NCBI GenBank assembly: GCA_030620925.1
Contig: JAUXIQ010000040.1
Span: 1-10,066 of the forward strand
Direction of reading: 5' to 3'
Source: JAUXIQ01 sp030620925 [NCBI: Nitrospinota bacterium]
GTDB taxonomy: Bacteria; JAUXIQ01
Length of the DNA stretch: 10,066 nucleotides
A model generated the notes under the pieces. The model saw only the letters and a program-made list of their open reading frames with translations. It was not told where the DNA came from and made no database searches. The position numbers and the translations under genes were made by a program. Below are positions 1 to 7,110 of this stretch, in pieces (positions within the stretch are counted from its first letter, which is position 1; every line of letters starts with the position of its first letter).

Positions 1-873
1 CTGGGCGCACACCAGAGCCAGACCTGGGATGAGAGCTATCCGACCCGTTTCCTGAAAGGTATGGGCTTTCAACCCATGTCTATACCACAAGCCGTTCCGG
101 ACGGAGCTATCGCGCAACTCATCGATTGGTATAAGGAGAACACCGAAAAAAGCGATGCCACGCTTGCGGAGTTCCCGGTATCCGCGGCGCTTTTGGCCTA
201 TGCTGAAAGGCCTGTCGTGTTGCACACTCTGTTCGAAGGGGAGAACCGCTCAAGGTTCCGCGAGTTCAGCTTCGCCCTTAAAGGAGATGAAGAGAAGCTC
301 TACATGCTAATGAAAAAGTATGACGCACGGCACTTCGTATACAGTGCGCACTTCTTTCTGCGCACGGACACCAACATGTCCTACCGCTACACGGCAGACG
401 CCATGAAGGTTGATAGCAGATGGACCCTCTACAACATGCACTTTCATCCAGAGAAGCTGAAACGTTTCGCGCTGGTTTATCAGAACAGCGCCTTCCGGGT
501 ATTTCGCTTCATCGATGAAAGCGGAGAGGGCTTTCTTCAACCAACAGGATATGCACCCGTTTTCGACGAGAATCTGTTGCATGAGCTCCGCTTTTCCACA
601 CCTTCGGGGGTAACTAACGAAGAAGCCTTCCTCTACACCATCGTATCTGCTTACAGCGATCTTATGAGAGGAAAACAACTCCTGGAGGGCGGAGAACAAA
701 ACAAAGGGCTCAAACTGCTTCAGCGCTCTGTCAAGACATTCCCCTTCATCCCAGAGGCGCATACCGCCCTGTCCGCCTATTATCTGACCACCGGAAACTC
801 AAAAAAAGCCGATGCGCACGACCGCATAGCAAGGACTCTAAACAGCGGGCAATGGCGGCGGTTACTGCGGTAG
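1..873 (+). CDS. C-terminal part of a putative membrane glycosyltransferase-like protein (5' partial)
   Basis: The reading frame is open to the left edge, with 20 sense codons before the first ATG at 61, so this is probably the 3' end of a longer gene rather than a complete one starting at 61. The visible 290 residues have no membrane segment. Counting from the ATG at 61, residues 38-60 (EFPVSAALLAYAERPVVLH and following) and the stretch with KKYDARHFVYSAHFF near residues 84-100 resemble the soluble tail behind the membrane domain of bacterial STT3/PMT-like glycosyltransferases; this is recognition by eye. Residues 208-262 look like one TPR-type helical pair (GLKLLQRSVKTFPFIPEAHTAL). The stop is TAG at 871-873. 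The catalytic part would lie upstream of the window, so function is tentative; the alternative is an uncharacterised TPR protein. Confidence 0.5.
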   Translation: MGAHQSQTWDESYPTRFLKGMGFQPMSIPQAVPDGAIAQLIDWYKENTEKSDATLAEFPVSAALLAYAERPVVLHTLFEGENRSRFREFSFALKGDEEKLYMLMKKYDARHFVYSAHFFLRTDTNMSYRYTADAMKVDSRWTLYNMHFHPEKLKRFALVYQNSAFRVFRFIDESGEGFLQPTGYAPVFDENLLHELRFSTPSGVTNEEAFLYTIVSAYSDLMRGKQLLEGGEQNKGLKLLQRSVKTFPFIPEAHTALSAYYLTTGNSKKADAHDRIARTLNSGQWRRLLR

Positions 874-980
874 ACCTTTAAATACCTCAAATTTCTGAAT
901 AAAAAACCAAATCTTTAGTTAAATTTTTGCACTTAAATTGCCGATAATCAATGTGAATAGTCTTAAAAATAATCGCATCG

Positions 981-986
981 TATAAT
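981..986 (+). promoter_or_regulatory. Putative -10 element for the HEAT/HD-GYP operon
   Basis: A perfect TATAAT lies in a very AT-rich 185-bp gap before the GTG start at 1059. No good -35 hexamer sits 16-18 bp upstream (the bases there read TAGTCT), so the assignment rests on the -10 match and its position. A start near 993 would give a leader of about 65 nt that includes the inverted repeat at 994-1047. A second, weaker set (TTGCCG at 938-943 with TCTTAA at 961-966) is possible. Confidence 0.4.
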
Positions 987-993
987 AAATATA

Positions 994-1047
994 AAGGGTT
1001 AATTATTGTAGAGAGGGCCCCGTGAGTCCAAAATAATAAAAACCCTT
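994..1047 (+). promoter_or_regulatory. Leader inverted repeat just upstream of the ribosome-binding site
   Basis: AAGGGTT at 994-1000 is the exact reverse complement of AACCCTT at 1041-1047. Inside it, TTATT near 1003-1007 can pair with AATAA near 1034-1038, giving a two-part stem. The loop holds GGGGCCCC-like sequence around 1016-1021. The Shine-Dalgarno GAGGAAG (1050-1056) follows by two bases, so folding could affect translation of the HEAT gene. There is no T-tract, so a terminator is less likely. It does not show the conserved sequence I know for cyclic-di-GMP riboswitches. Confidence 0.35.
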
Positions 1048-1058
1048 GCGAGGAAGCT

Positions 1059-2618
1059 GTGGAATCTCAAAAAGCAGTCGATAATAATAAGCAAGACCCC
1101 TTGCTTGAAGAAGAAGATATTCAAATAGCAAAAGAGATAATGAGGAATCTCCTTATTATCTTCAAGGTCTTTTCCCTCTACCCATCGGATAACTCCCAGT
1201 GCAAACAAAGCCTTTCCAACGCTATGGCAAAACTCCATGACTACTTTCAGTTATCGGACCGGCTTAAGCTAGACATATCTAAATACCATATAAGCACAGA
1301 AGGACAAACCATCTACGAGGGCGAAGAAAATGATGGGAATTTCGCCTTTTTACTTTTCAGAGACGGCATTCAGTGGTTGGAATTGGATGCAGGTATCTCA
1401 GAAGATGATCTCACCAAACTATTTCGGATAATCACCTCCCAAAGGACCAGGGCGGCGGTAGAGGACGACATCGTAACCGCATTGTGGGAAGCTCAGATTC
1501 CTTACGTAGAGTATTATGCTACCGATGACCTCTTCCTCTTCGGCTCAGAAGAAGATATGAACACCGAAACGATCATGAAGGAGGTGGTGGAGTATGGGGG
1601 GCCCGGTGAAGGCACAGAAAAAGGAGAAACCGAAGAAAGCGCTGCCGGTAAAACCACATCTCCTCAAGCTGATGCCGATGACGTTCCGCCCCTTCACATT
1701 GAAATTGAAGATAACCAGAAAATAATCACTCTCAGTAAAGACGAACAAGAACACTTGAATAATCTCATTTCCAAAGAGTTAAAAAGAAACCCCGGTGATG
1801 AAGCCCTGGCCATACTCATGGATGCCATCAAGAGCGATAAGCTCGAAGAAAATATTGACGCAGTCATAGTTTTTTTATGGGACCTATTTCAGAATAACCT
1901 GGACCAACGTAACTTTGCAAAAGTAATCGAACTCTTGGAGATGATGCAAGAGATTAAAGTTCTCTTCCAGAAGGAAAATAAGAGCGAGATAGCTGAGATA
2001 GACAAATTTTTCTTAGTCGTATCGGACCCTGAGACTTTCCAGGTAATCGAAGAAAATTTGTCAGAAGGGAATTCGAAGCAACCCTTGAAGCTGCTGCAAC
2101 TGGTGAGCTTTAATGTTAGTAAAGAAGAGCCACTGCTTGAAACCCTGGTGAAGACTGAATCCATAAAGATGAAGAAGGCTTTAATTGCAATCCTTATCCA
2201 AAGGAAATCCCCCCATATAGAGACGCTATTCGGATTCATCGAAGATGAAGACAAGAAGATAAGGAAGGCCATATTCGAATATATTGGAATGCAGAAGAGC
2301 AGGAAAAATGAGGATTTAATCACGGATTATATTCAGGAAAAAGAATTTTACAAAAAGAACAACGATCAGATACTTTCGGCTTTTACGACTCTGGGCCGCT
2401 GCGGTTCCTCCAGATCCATTCCCCTTCTTATGAAATTACTCACCAGAAAAAGTGTCTTCCTGGGACAAGATTATGACGCCATCCGCATGGGAGCTGCCAT
2501 TGCCCTGAAAAGCCTGGGAACTGAGAGGGCGCTGAACATCCTGGAGAGGGGTAAAGAATCCAAAGAGAAATCGATAAGAAAAGCCTGCATGACGGCGCTG
2601 ATCAAGGATTCCTCATGA
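1059..2618 (+). CDS. HEAT-repeat protein coupled to an HD-GYP signalling protein
   Basis: A 519-residue soluble protein with no signal peptide or membrane segment. The start is GTG at 1059, four bases after AGGA of the Shine-Dalgarno at 1050-1056; no ATG lies close by. Residues 20-160 form a mixed helical domain with the YPSDNSQCKQSL motif (41-52) and LLFRDGIQWLEL (98-109), a pattern I associate with HEAT proteins next to HD-GYP genes in Deltaproteobacteria. An acidic, low-complexity linker spans about 178-212. From about 285 to 517 the protein is helical with HEAT-like pairs, clearest at 370-410 and 450-515 (GAAIALKSLGTERALNIL). No catalytic motif is visible, so a scaffold or protein-interaction role in signalling is inferred. 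It overlaps the next gene by ATGA, so the two are translationally coupled. By eye it is richer in A/T and lysine/glutamate codons than the rightmost genes. Confidence 0.75.
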   Translation: MESQKAVDNNKQDPLLEEEDIQIAKEIMRNLLIIFKVFSLYPSDNSQCKQSLSNAMAKLHDYFQLSDRLKLDISKYHISTEGQTIYEGEENDGNFAFLLFRDGIQWLELDAGISEDDLTKLFRIITSQRTRAAVEDDIVTALWEAQIPYVEYYATDDLFLFGSEEDMNTETIMKEVVEYGGPGEGTEKGETEESAAGKTTSPQADADDVPPLHIEIEDNQKIITLSKDEQEHLNNLISKELKRNPGDEALAILMDAIKSDKLEENIDAVIVFLWDLFQNNLDQRNFAKVIELLEMMQEIKVLFQKENKSEIAEIDKFFLVVSDPETFQVIEENLSEGNSKQPLKLLQLVSFNVSKEEPLLETLVKTESIKMKKALIAILIQRKSPHIETLFGFIEDEDKKIRKAIFEYIGMQKSRKNEDLITDYIQEKEFYKKNNDQILSAFTTLGRCGSSRSIPLLMKLLTRKSVFLGQDYDAIRMGAAIALKSLGTERALNILERGKESKEKSIRKACMTALIKDSS

Positions 2619-4075
2619 ACACTATAAATGAAAAAAACCAAAACGGACTTCCTTCCCGGCAGACAAAAAAATTGGTCGGAGAAAGTCTCCTCGAAGCGAT
2701 CTTTCGTCTCACTAAAAGCGTTGCCCTCCATCAGTCCGCAAGCAGTATGATCCTGGAGAGAATCGACGAGTTTAAGAAGGTTGTCCGGGAAGTCCAGGAC
2801 GCCGGCTTCGATCCCTCGCTCATCAGGTCTGAAGGCCAGTTTTACCTTGGCGACGAAAGAATACAGTTTACCAGAAAGAATTTCGGTCTTGTCAATCAGA
2901 TGATAGATATCTTCTACAGGAGAGGCGTCGCAGGTCTCTCATTCAGCGAGACGATGCTGGATGTTCCGGTGAAAGAGATCTTTACATTTTTCAAAATCTT
3001 CCAGGAAGCGGAGAAAGAAATAAGCCCCGAGGAATATATTAAAAAAGCCGTAGAGGAAAAAACCATTTCCTGGGTAGAAGTTCATCTGGATATGATTAAA
3101 GCCAGTGGGCTGGAGCCTTTGAGTCCCAAGGAGCAGGCTAGAAGAAGCTATCTCCACTCCATAGCCACGGTTAAAGAGGCTTACCAGAAAATTGAAGCCG
3201 GCCAGAAGGGAGGGATACGGAAAGCAAAAAGACTGGCACAGAACCTAGTGGATGTGGCCCGTGATAATGAGGCGATCCTCCTGGGTATGACCACTCTTAA
3301 AAACTATGACGATTATACCTATAACCATTCGGTAAACGTGGCTGTGATGGCTATCTGCCTGGGGAAAAAGATCGGTCTTGAGCCTAAATCCTTGATGGAG
3401 CTCGCAATATGCGGGCTTTTTCACGATCTCGGAAAAACTTTAATCCCCAAGAATATTTTGAACAAGCAAGGGAAACTGGACGATTCAGAATGGGATGAGA
3501 TAAGGAAGCACCCACTCAACAGCGTATGTAACATATTAAAGCTTCAGGCACCATACGAACTTAAAGCCAGAGTAATCCTGTCCCCCTTCGAACATCACCA
3601 GCGGTATGACCTGTCAGGCTATCCCAGAGCCTCCTGGAAATCGGAAGTAAGCCTCTTCGGAAGAATCCTGGGCATAGTCGATTGTTATGATGCGATGACC
3701 TCTGAAAGAAGTTATCGCGACCATTCCATATCGCCCGATCGGAGCCTCAGCTTCTTGCTGGAAAAGTCCGGTAAAGACTACGACCCTGTTATTCTGAAAG
3801 TTTTTATTCAGATGATGGGTATCTTCCCCTCGGGGACTTTTGTAGAATTGGACACAGGCGAAAAGGGGCTGGTAATAGAGAACAACGCGGATTCGGAAAT
3901 GCTGGACAGGCCCAAAGTCCTGCTCCTCTTTGATGAAAAAGGGGAGAAGTTAACCGATAATGAGATTGTCGATCTCAATGAAAAGGATGAAAAATCGGAC
4001 CGCTTCAAGAGAACCATCAAATCCTCCGCTGATGCCAAAGAGAACAATATCAACCCCGCCGAATATCTATGGTAG
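2615..4075 (+). CDS. HD-GYP domain protein, probable cyclic-di-GMP phosphodiesterase
   Basis: HD-GYP enzymes hydrolyse cyclic dinucleotides, usually cyclic-di-GMP, with a two- or three-metal centre. This 486-residue cytoplasmic protein keeps the expected ligands: H238 (YNHSVNVA), H270-D271 with K274 (FHDLGK), H299 (KHPLNS), H327-H328 and D356 (DCYDAMTSERSYR). The GYP signature is at 335-337. The motif reads HHQRYDLSGYP instead of the usual HHExxDGxGYP, so the Glu and first Gly are replaced, while all metal ligands I can assign are kept; activity is likely but unproven. Residues 25-160 form an N-terminal domain resembling that of the upstream HEAT protein. Residues 404-455 are a small beta-rich tail (FPSGTFVELDTGEKGLV) common behind such domains. 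The ATG overlaps the upstream stop. No receiver or transmembrane sensor is fused, so the input probably comes through the N-terminal domain or the HEAT partner. Confidence 0.9.
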   Translation: MNTINEKNQNGLPSRQTKKLVGESLLEAIFRLTKSVALHQSASSMILERIDEFKKVVREVQDAGFDPSLIRSEGQFYLGDERIQFTRKNFGLVNQMIDIFYRRGVAGLSFSETMLDVPVKEIFTFFKIFQEAEKEISPEEYIKKAVEEKTISWVEVHLDMIKASGLEPLSPKEQARRSYLHSIATVKEAYQKIEAGQKGGIRKAKRLAQNLVDVARDNEAILLGMTTLKNYDDYTYNHSVNVAVMAICLGKKIGLEPKSLMELAICGLFHDLGKTLIPKNILNKQGKLDDSEWDEIRKHPLNSVCNILKLQAPYELKARVILSPFEHHQRYDLSGYPRASWKSEVSLFGRILGIVDCYDAMTSERSYRDHSISPDRSLSFLLEKSGKDYDPVILKVFIQMMGIFPSGTFVELDTGEKGLVIENNADSEMLDRPKVLLLFDEKGEKLTDNEIVDLNEKDEKSDRFKRTIKSSADAKENNINPAEYLW

Positions 4076-4129
4076 AGGAAATCTGCGGGTTCGGCCTCCC
4101 ATCTGCCGATTCCAGGCGCAGCTTATCTC

Positions 4130-4173
4130 GTTTACCGGTAAACCCCCCGTCTGGAAGGTGTTTGTAAACCCCC
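4130..4173. repeat. 14-bp palindrome and 10-bp direct repeat between convergent genes
   Basis: GTTTACCGGTAAAC at 4130-4143 is a perfect palindrome. Its right half begins the direct repeat GTAAACCCCC, found at 4138-4147 and again at 4164-4173, 26 bp apart. GTTTAC at 4130-4135 can instead pair with GTAAAC at 4164-4169 to form a longer hairpin, followed by a short T run (AGTTTTT, ending at 4181). The location between the convergent stops of the HD-GYP gene and the amidohydrolase gene fits a weak terminator, but the stem is short. Confidence 0.4.
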
Positions 4174-4185
4174 AAGTTTTTCTCC

Positions 4186-5799
4186 CTAAAGGCCGGATTG
4201 AGGGTGGCGGTGAGTGACTCTGCCCCCCATCATGGTCATATCCACCCTGATATCGGTAATCCGCTCTGGTTCCACCTTCATGGGATTGTCGGAGAGGATT
4301 GTAAAATCTGCAAGCTTACCCACCTCTAGGGAGCCCTTGACATCTTCATCGAACGAGATATAGGCGGCGGCGTTGGTGTACATGCGCAAGACCTGCTCGA
4401 TACCTATCCGCTGCTCGATACCCATGACCCTGCCCGAGGGAGTTTTCCTGAGCACGGCGTCCCTCAAGCCGATGAGAGGCTCGTAGCTGGTAACCGGTGA
4501 ATCGGAGGCCCCGGCCACCAGTATACCCTCCTCCAGGAGAGTCCTGTAGGGGTAGAGCTTATCCGACTTGGGCTGCCCGAAGGAATCCATGAAACCGTCT
4601 CCCAGATCGGAGATGAATCCCGGCTGGCTGCTCACCAGTATCCCCACTTCCTTGCACATGGAGATCAGGTCGTCGAAGACCGCCCCGCAGTGCTCGATTC
4701 TGTGCCGCAGCGGGTTTCCGGTGCCGATACCCATCACATCGCGAAAACATTCCAGCGTGTCCCGGATGGCGGCGTCGCCCTGGGCGTGGACGGCTATCTG
4801 AAAACCCAGGTCGTGGTAGCGCTTGATCTTATCCCTCAGCGTATCCTTATCCAGCAGACAGATGCCTGTGCCGAAGGGCTCGATTTTATAAGGTTCACTC
4901 ACGTAAGCGGTCCGGGTGGTCATGCCTCCGTCGTAAAAAATTTTGATGGGCCCTATGCGGAGCATGTCTGAGCCGAAACGGAAGTTAACGCCTGCTTTAA
5001 GGAGAGGGTCCGCCGCATCGTGCAGGTTCATGGTGTATACTCGCACGTAGAGCTCATCGCGGGCCATGGCCTCCTGGTAGGCTTTGAGGGTAAATGGAGT
5101 AACCAGGGCGTCGTGGGCGGTGGTTATCCCCGCCTCAGCGTATCGTCGCGAGGCCTGAGAACACATTTCCACCCCGGCTCCAACGCCCCCTTCCTCCATT
5201 TCCATTCTCCAGTGCTCGTTCATGACCTCCATGCTGGCCGATTCGTAAAGCAGACCCGTGGGCCGACCCGACTCGTCTCTGACGTACTGACCTCCGGGGG
5301 GATCGGGAACATCATCTTCTATGCCGAATCTCTCCATTGCCTTGCTGTTCAGAATGCAGGCGTGGCCGGGGGTGTGGATGATGATGACGGGGTTATCGGG
5401 AGAAACGCCGTCCAGCTCCAACCGTGTAACATGGCGCTGTTCCTTGAGTTTGAGCTCATTGTAACCTCCGCCCTTTACCCACTGCCCGGCCCCTTTCTCT
5501 TCCGCTTCAGCTTTAACCCGGCTCAGTATGTCCCCTACATCCTTGTTGGAGGGAGACCCGCAATCGATGCCCGACAGCAGGTAGCCGAATAACATCAGAT
5601 GATTGTGTGAATCTATGAAGCCCGGAAAAAGCGCCTTGCCCTGTAAATCTATTATCTGAGTGTCGGGGCCCGCCAGCCCCTTAAGGTCTCCGCTGCCGCC
5701 CAGGGCGGCTATGCGCCCTCTGCTCACCGCCACTGCTTCGTGGACGGAGTTAGACGCGTCCAGAGAAACTACCTCGCCGTTTATAAAAATCGTATCCAC
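4186..5799 (-). CDS. YtcJ-type amidohydrolase (amidohydrolase family 3)
   Basis: A metal-dependent amidohydrolase of about 537 residues, a normal length for the YtcJ/NfdA group, which includes N-substituted formamide deformylase; the substrate cannot be read from sequence. The N-terminal strand region (DTIFINGEVVSLD) leads to the metal-binding HxH in FIDSHNH (H65, H67). The candidate bridging Lys is K286 (IKIFYDGG), followed by H338 (AVHAQGD), H370 (RIEHC) and D433 (GASDSP). The closing LEVGKLADFTIL is typical of the family. No signal peptide is seen, so it is probably cytoplasmic. The longest frame starts with GTG at 5808, but there the purine-rich GGGGAG abuts the codon. The GTG at 5799 has GGGAGGT about seven bases upstream and gives a normal family N-terminus, so I use 5799. 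It is the last of the minus-strand genes, 123-132 bp behind the small cysteine-containing gene. Confidence 0.9.
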   Translation of the reverse strand: MDTIFINGEVVSLDASNSVHEAVAVSRGRIAALGGSGDLKGLAGPDTQIIDLQGKALFPGFIDSHNHLMLFGYLLSGIDCGSPSNKDVGDILSRVKAEAEEKGAGQWVKGGGYNELKLKEQRHVTRLELDGVSPDNPVIIIHTPGHACILNSKAMERFGIEDDVPDPPGGQYVRDESGRPTGLLYESASMEVMNEHWRMEMEEGGVGAGVEMCSQASRRYAEAGITTAHDALVTPFTLKAYQEAMARDELYVRVYTMNLHDAADPLLKAGVNFRFGSDMLRIGPIKIFYDGGMTTRTAYVSEPYKIEPFGTGICLLDKDTLRDKIKRYHDLGFQIAVHAQGDAAIRDTLECFRDVMGIGTGNPLRHRIEHCGAVFDDLISMCKEVGILVSSQPGFISDLGDGFMDSFGQPKSDKLYPYRTLLEEGILVAGASDSPVTSYEPLIGLRDAVLRKTPSGRVMGIEQRIGIEQVLRMYTNAAAYISFDEDVKGSLEVGKLADFTILSDNPMKVEPERITDIRVDMTMMGGRVTHRHPQSGL

Positions 5800-5837
5800 G
5801 ACCTCCACCTCCCCGCCGGATAACGTGCATCAATAAT

Positions 5838-5870
5838 ATGGGGGAACCCCCGGCACGAGAATTCCCCCAT
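5838..5870 (-). terminator. 9-bp perfect stem between two minus-strand genes
   Basis: ATGGGGGAA at 5838-5846 is the exact reverse complement of TTCCCCCAT at 5862-5870, leaving a 15-base loop. Read on the minus strand, the stem is followed by ATTATTG, which is T-rich but not a proper T-tract. A competing small hairpin (GGGGG TT CCCCC) can form inside it. It could end transcripts of the upstream small gene, or act as a processing or attenuation site before the amidohydrolase gene. Confidence 0.35.
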
Positions 5871-5931
5871 CCACTATCATATCCAGAGCTGATATATCAC
5901 AACTCCCTCTGTAAGCTGAATCGCAGTCGTT

Positions 5932-6360
5932 CTATTCCAGCTCCGGGCCCTCCACGTAAACTTTCATCAACACCTTGCCCCATCCGCCTTTTTCAAGGCC
6001 GATGTCAGAGCACTGCACGGTGTTAGAGCGCTCGTGCTTGGGATCGGCATGGTTGAGGAATCGCTCATATATCTGGTTCACCGGCGTTTGCAGGGCGGCC
6101 AGAGCAAACACGCACATCTTCTCCGGGCACTCTCTGGTGATCACCTGGCCGTTACCGTCCATGATGATCTTGTCGCCTACCCTGTGCTGGGCGTGGCAAC
6201 CCTGCGATTCGATGACCTCGGCGATTATCCGGCACTTGACGAAATGGGGTGTCTCGGTCACCATCTTAACCTTGGCCGGGTCCGCTCTGAATATTTTCAT
6301 TTCCTCGTCGGTGTAGTCCATGTGCTCCTGAAACCGCTTCCAGAATTTTTCCTTATCCAT
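5932..6360 (-). CDS. Small cysteine-containing protein, TIGR04076-like
   Basis: A 142-residue soluble protein with no signal peptide. The helical N-terminus (1-35) is followed by a compact domain holding C43, C55, C78, C83 and C117, with H56 and H59 beside C55. The order CHAQHRVGDK, then RECPEKMCVFALAAL, then VQCSDIG resembles the layout I know from the uncharacterised TIGR04076 family (Cys near GD, a central Cys-Pro pair, a late Cys). The cysteines and histidines suggest metal or Fe-S binding, but no function is known to me. The ATG at 6358-6360 follows GAGAGGGG with a four-base spacer, a clear ribosome-binding site. The neighbouring gene upstream encodes a small exported protein, 178 bp away. 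Confidence 0.7.
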   Translation of the reverse strand: MDKEKFWKRFQEHMDYTDEEMKIFRADPAKVKMVTETPHFVKCRIIAEVIESQGCHAQHRVGDKIIMDGNGQVITRECPEKMCVFALAALQTPVNQIYERFLNHADPKHERSNTVQCSDIGLEKGGWGKVLMKVYVEGPELE

Positions 6361-6538
6361 TTTTCCCCTCTCTCCTCTTTCTTGATGGGTGATGAGCCCC
6401 GACGATACAAATCCGGGTCCAGCGCTGAATTAAATATCCGTACCTCCCTCCATCTACTCAAGCCTATTTTTCTACCAGCAAAAGAACCTTCAAGCAAGGC
6501 CAAAATTACATTGAAGCATGTGCCTCTGCTATGTTCAC

Positions 6539-6979
6539 TTATTTCTGGTTAAAAATCGATTTAATATCGTCGTTAAAAGATATGTTGAGCAGAACCCAGC
6601 CCTCCTGATTTTCATAAAATATGAAGCTCCACAGCATGGGATAATTCTTACTGAACGAAAGATAACGGGAAACGCAGAGTCTCTCACCCTTGCATTCAGT
6701 CTCCAGGTGTTTGTAGTCGAATATATCCCCGTAAACGGCCAATGCGTTTTTAGTCTGACTGATGAGAACTGAGAGTTCCTTGGGTTTGCCCTGGATGAGG
6801 CTCTTGGAAACTATTTTGCGGTAAGACCCTTCTACATCCCCTTCCATCAGGCTATCAAAGAAGTCCACTATTTTGTCCCGATAAGGGCCCTCCTGGGATG
6901 CTGCGGCGCCAAGGGGGAGCGGAGTTGCGGCGAGCAAAATGATAATGATGAGATACCGGTAGGCTATCAGGGCTTTCAC
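6539..6979 (-). CDS. Small exported protein with signal peptide, function unknown
   Basis: A 146-residue protein. Residues 1-27 look like a Sec signal peptide: K2 and R8, a hydrophobic core (YLIIIILLAATPLPLG) and AAA before S28 as a likely cleavage site. There is no lipobox cysteine, so a soluble periplasmic protein is expected. The mature part has an opening helix (DKIVDFFDSLMEGDVEGSY) and later strands with a WSFIFYENQEGW pattern ending in NISFNDDI, which suggests an NTF2-like small cone fold; that is inference from pattern. C96 and C102 could form a disulphide. The start is GTG at 6977-6979, six bases after AGGA. Its partner or ligand is unknown, and I do not recognise a named family. Confidence 0.7.
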   Translation of the reverse strand: MKALIAYRYLIIIILLAATPLPLGAAASQEGPYRDKIVDFFDSLMEGDVEGSYRKIVSKSLIQGKPKELSVLISQTKNALAVYGDIFDYKHLETECKGERLCVSRYLSFSKNYPMLWSFIFYENQEGWVLLNISFNDDIKSIFNQK

Positions 6980-7110
6980 CGAACATCCTCACCGAAAGTA
7001 ACAGAAGATAAATGAATACTTCAAGTGCACGCTTAACCCGCTGTCAAAGGATCACCGGGAATCCTGAATGCCGATAACTCTAACACGCTGAACGTAGAGG
7101 CCATGCTTTC

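Noticed and set aside
874-1058. Possible cyclic-di-GMP riboswitch ahead of the HD-GYP operon
   Set aside because: The leader has a hairpin but not the conserved sequence blocks I would expect of the known riboswitch classes.
5020-5592. 190-codon plus-strand open frame
   Set aside because: It lies antisense inside the amidohydrolase gene, whose family motifs and metal ligands are clear; no family resemblance or convincing start was seen.
6361-6538. Promoter search between the exported protein and the small cysteine-containing protein
   Set aside because: TTGAAG and TTGAGT occur on the minus strand but without a well-spaced -10, so nothing was annotated.
6034-6552. 172-codon plus-strand open frame
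   Set aside because: It runs antisense through the small cysteine-containing gene and an intergenic gap, with no ribosome-binding site or motif.
7042-7047. Perfect TTGACA on the minus strand upstream of the exported-protein gene
   Set aside because: No -10 hexamer occurs at 16-18 bp; the nearest candidate, TATTCA, is about 23 bp away, so I do not call a promoter.
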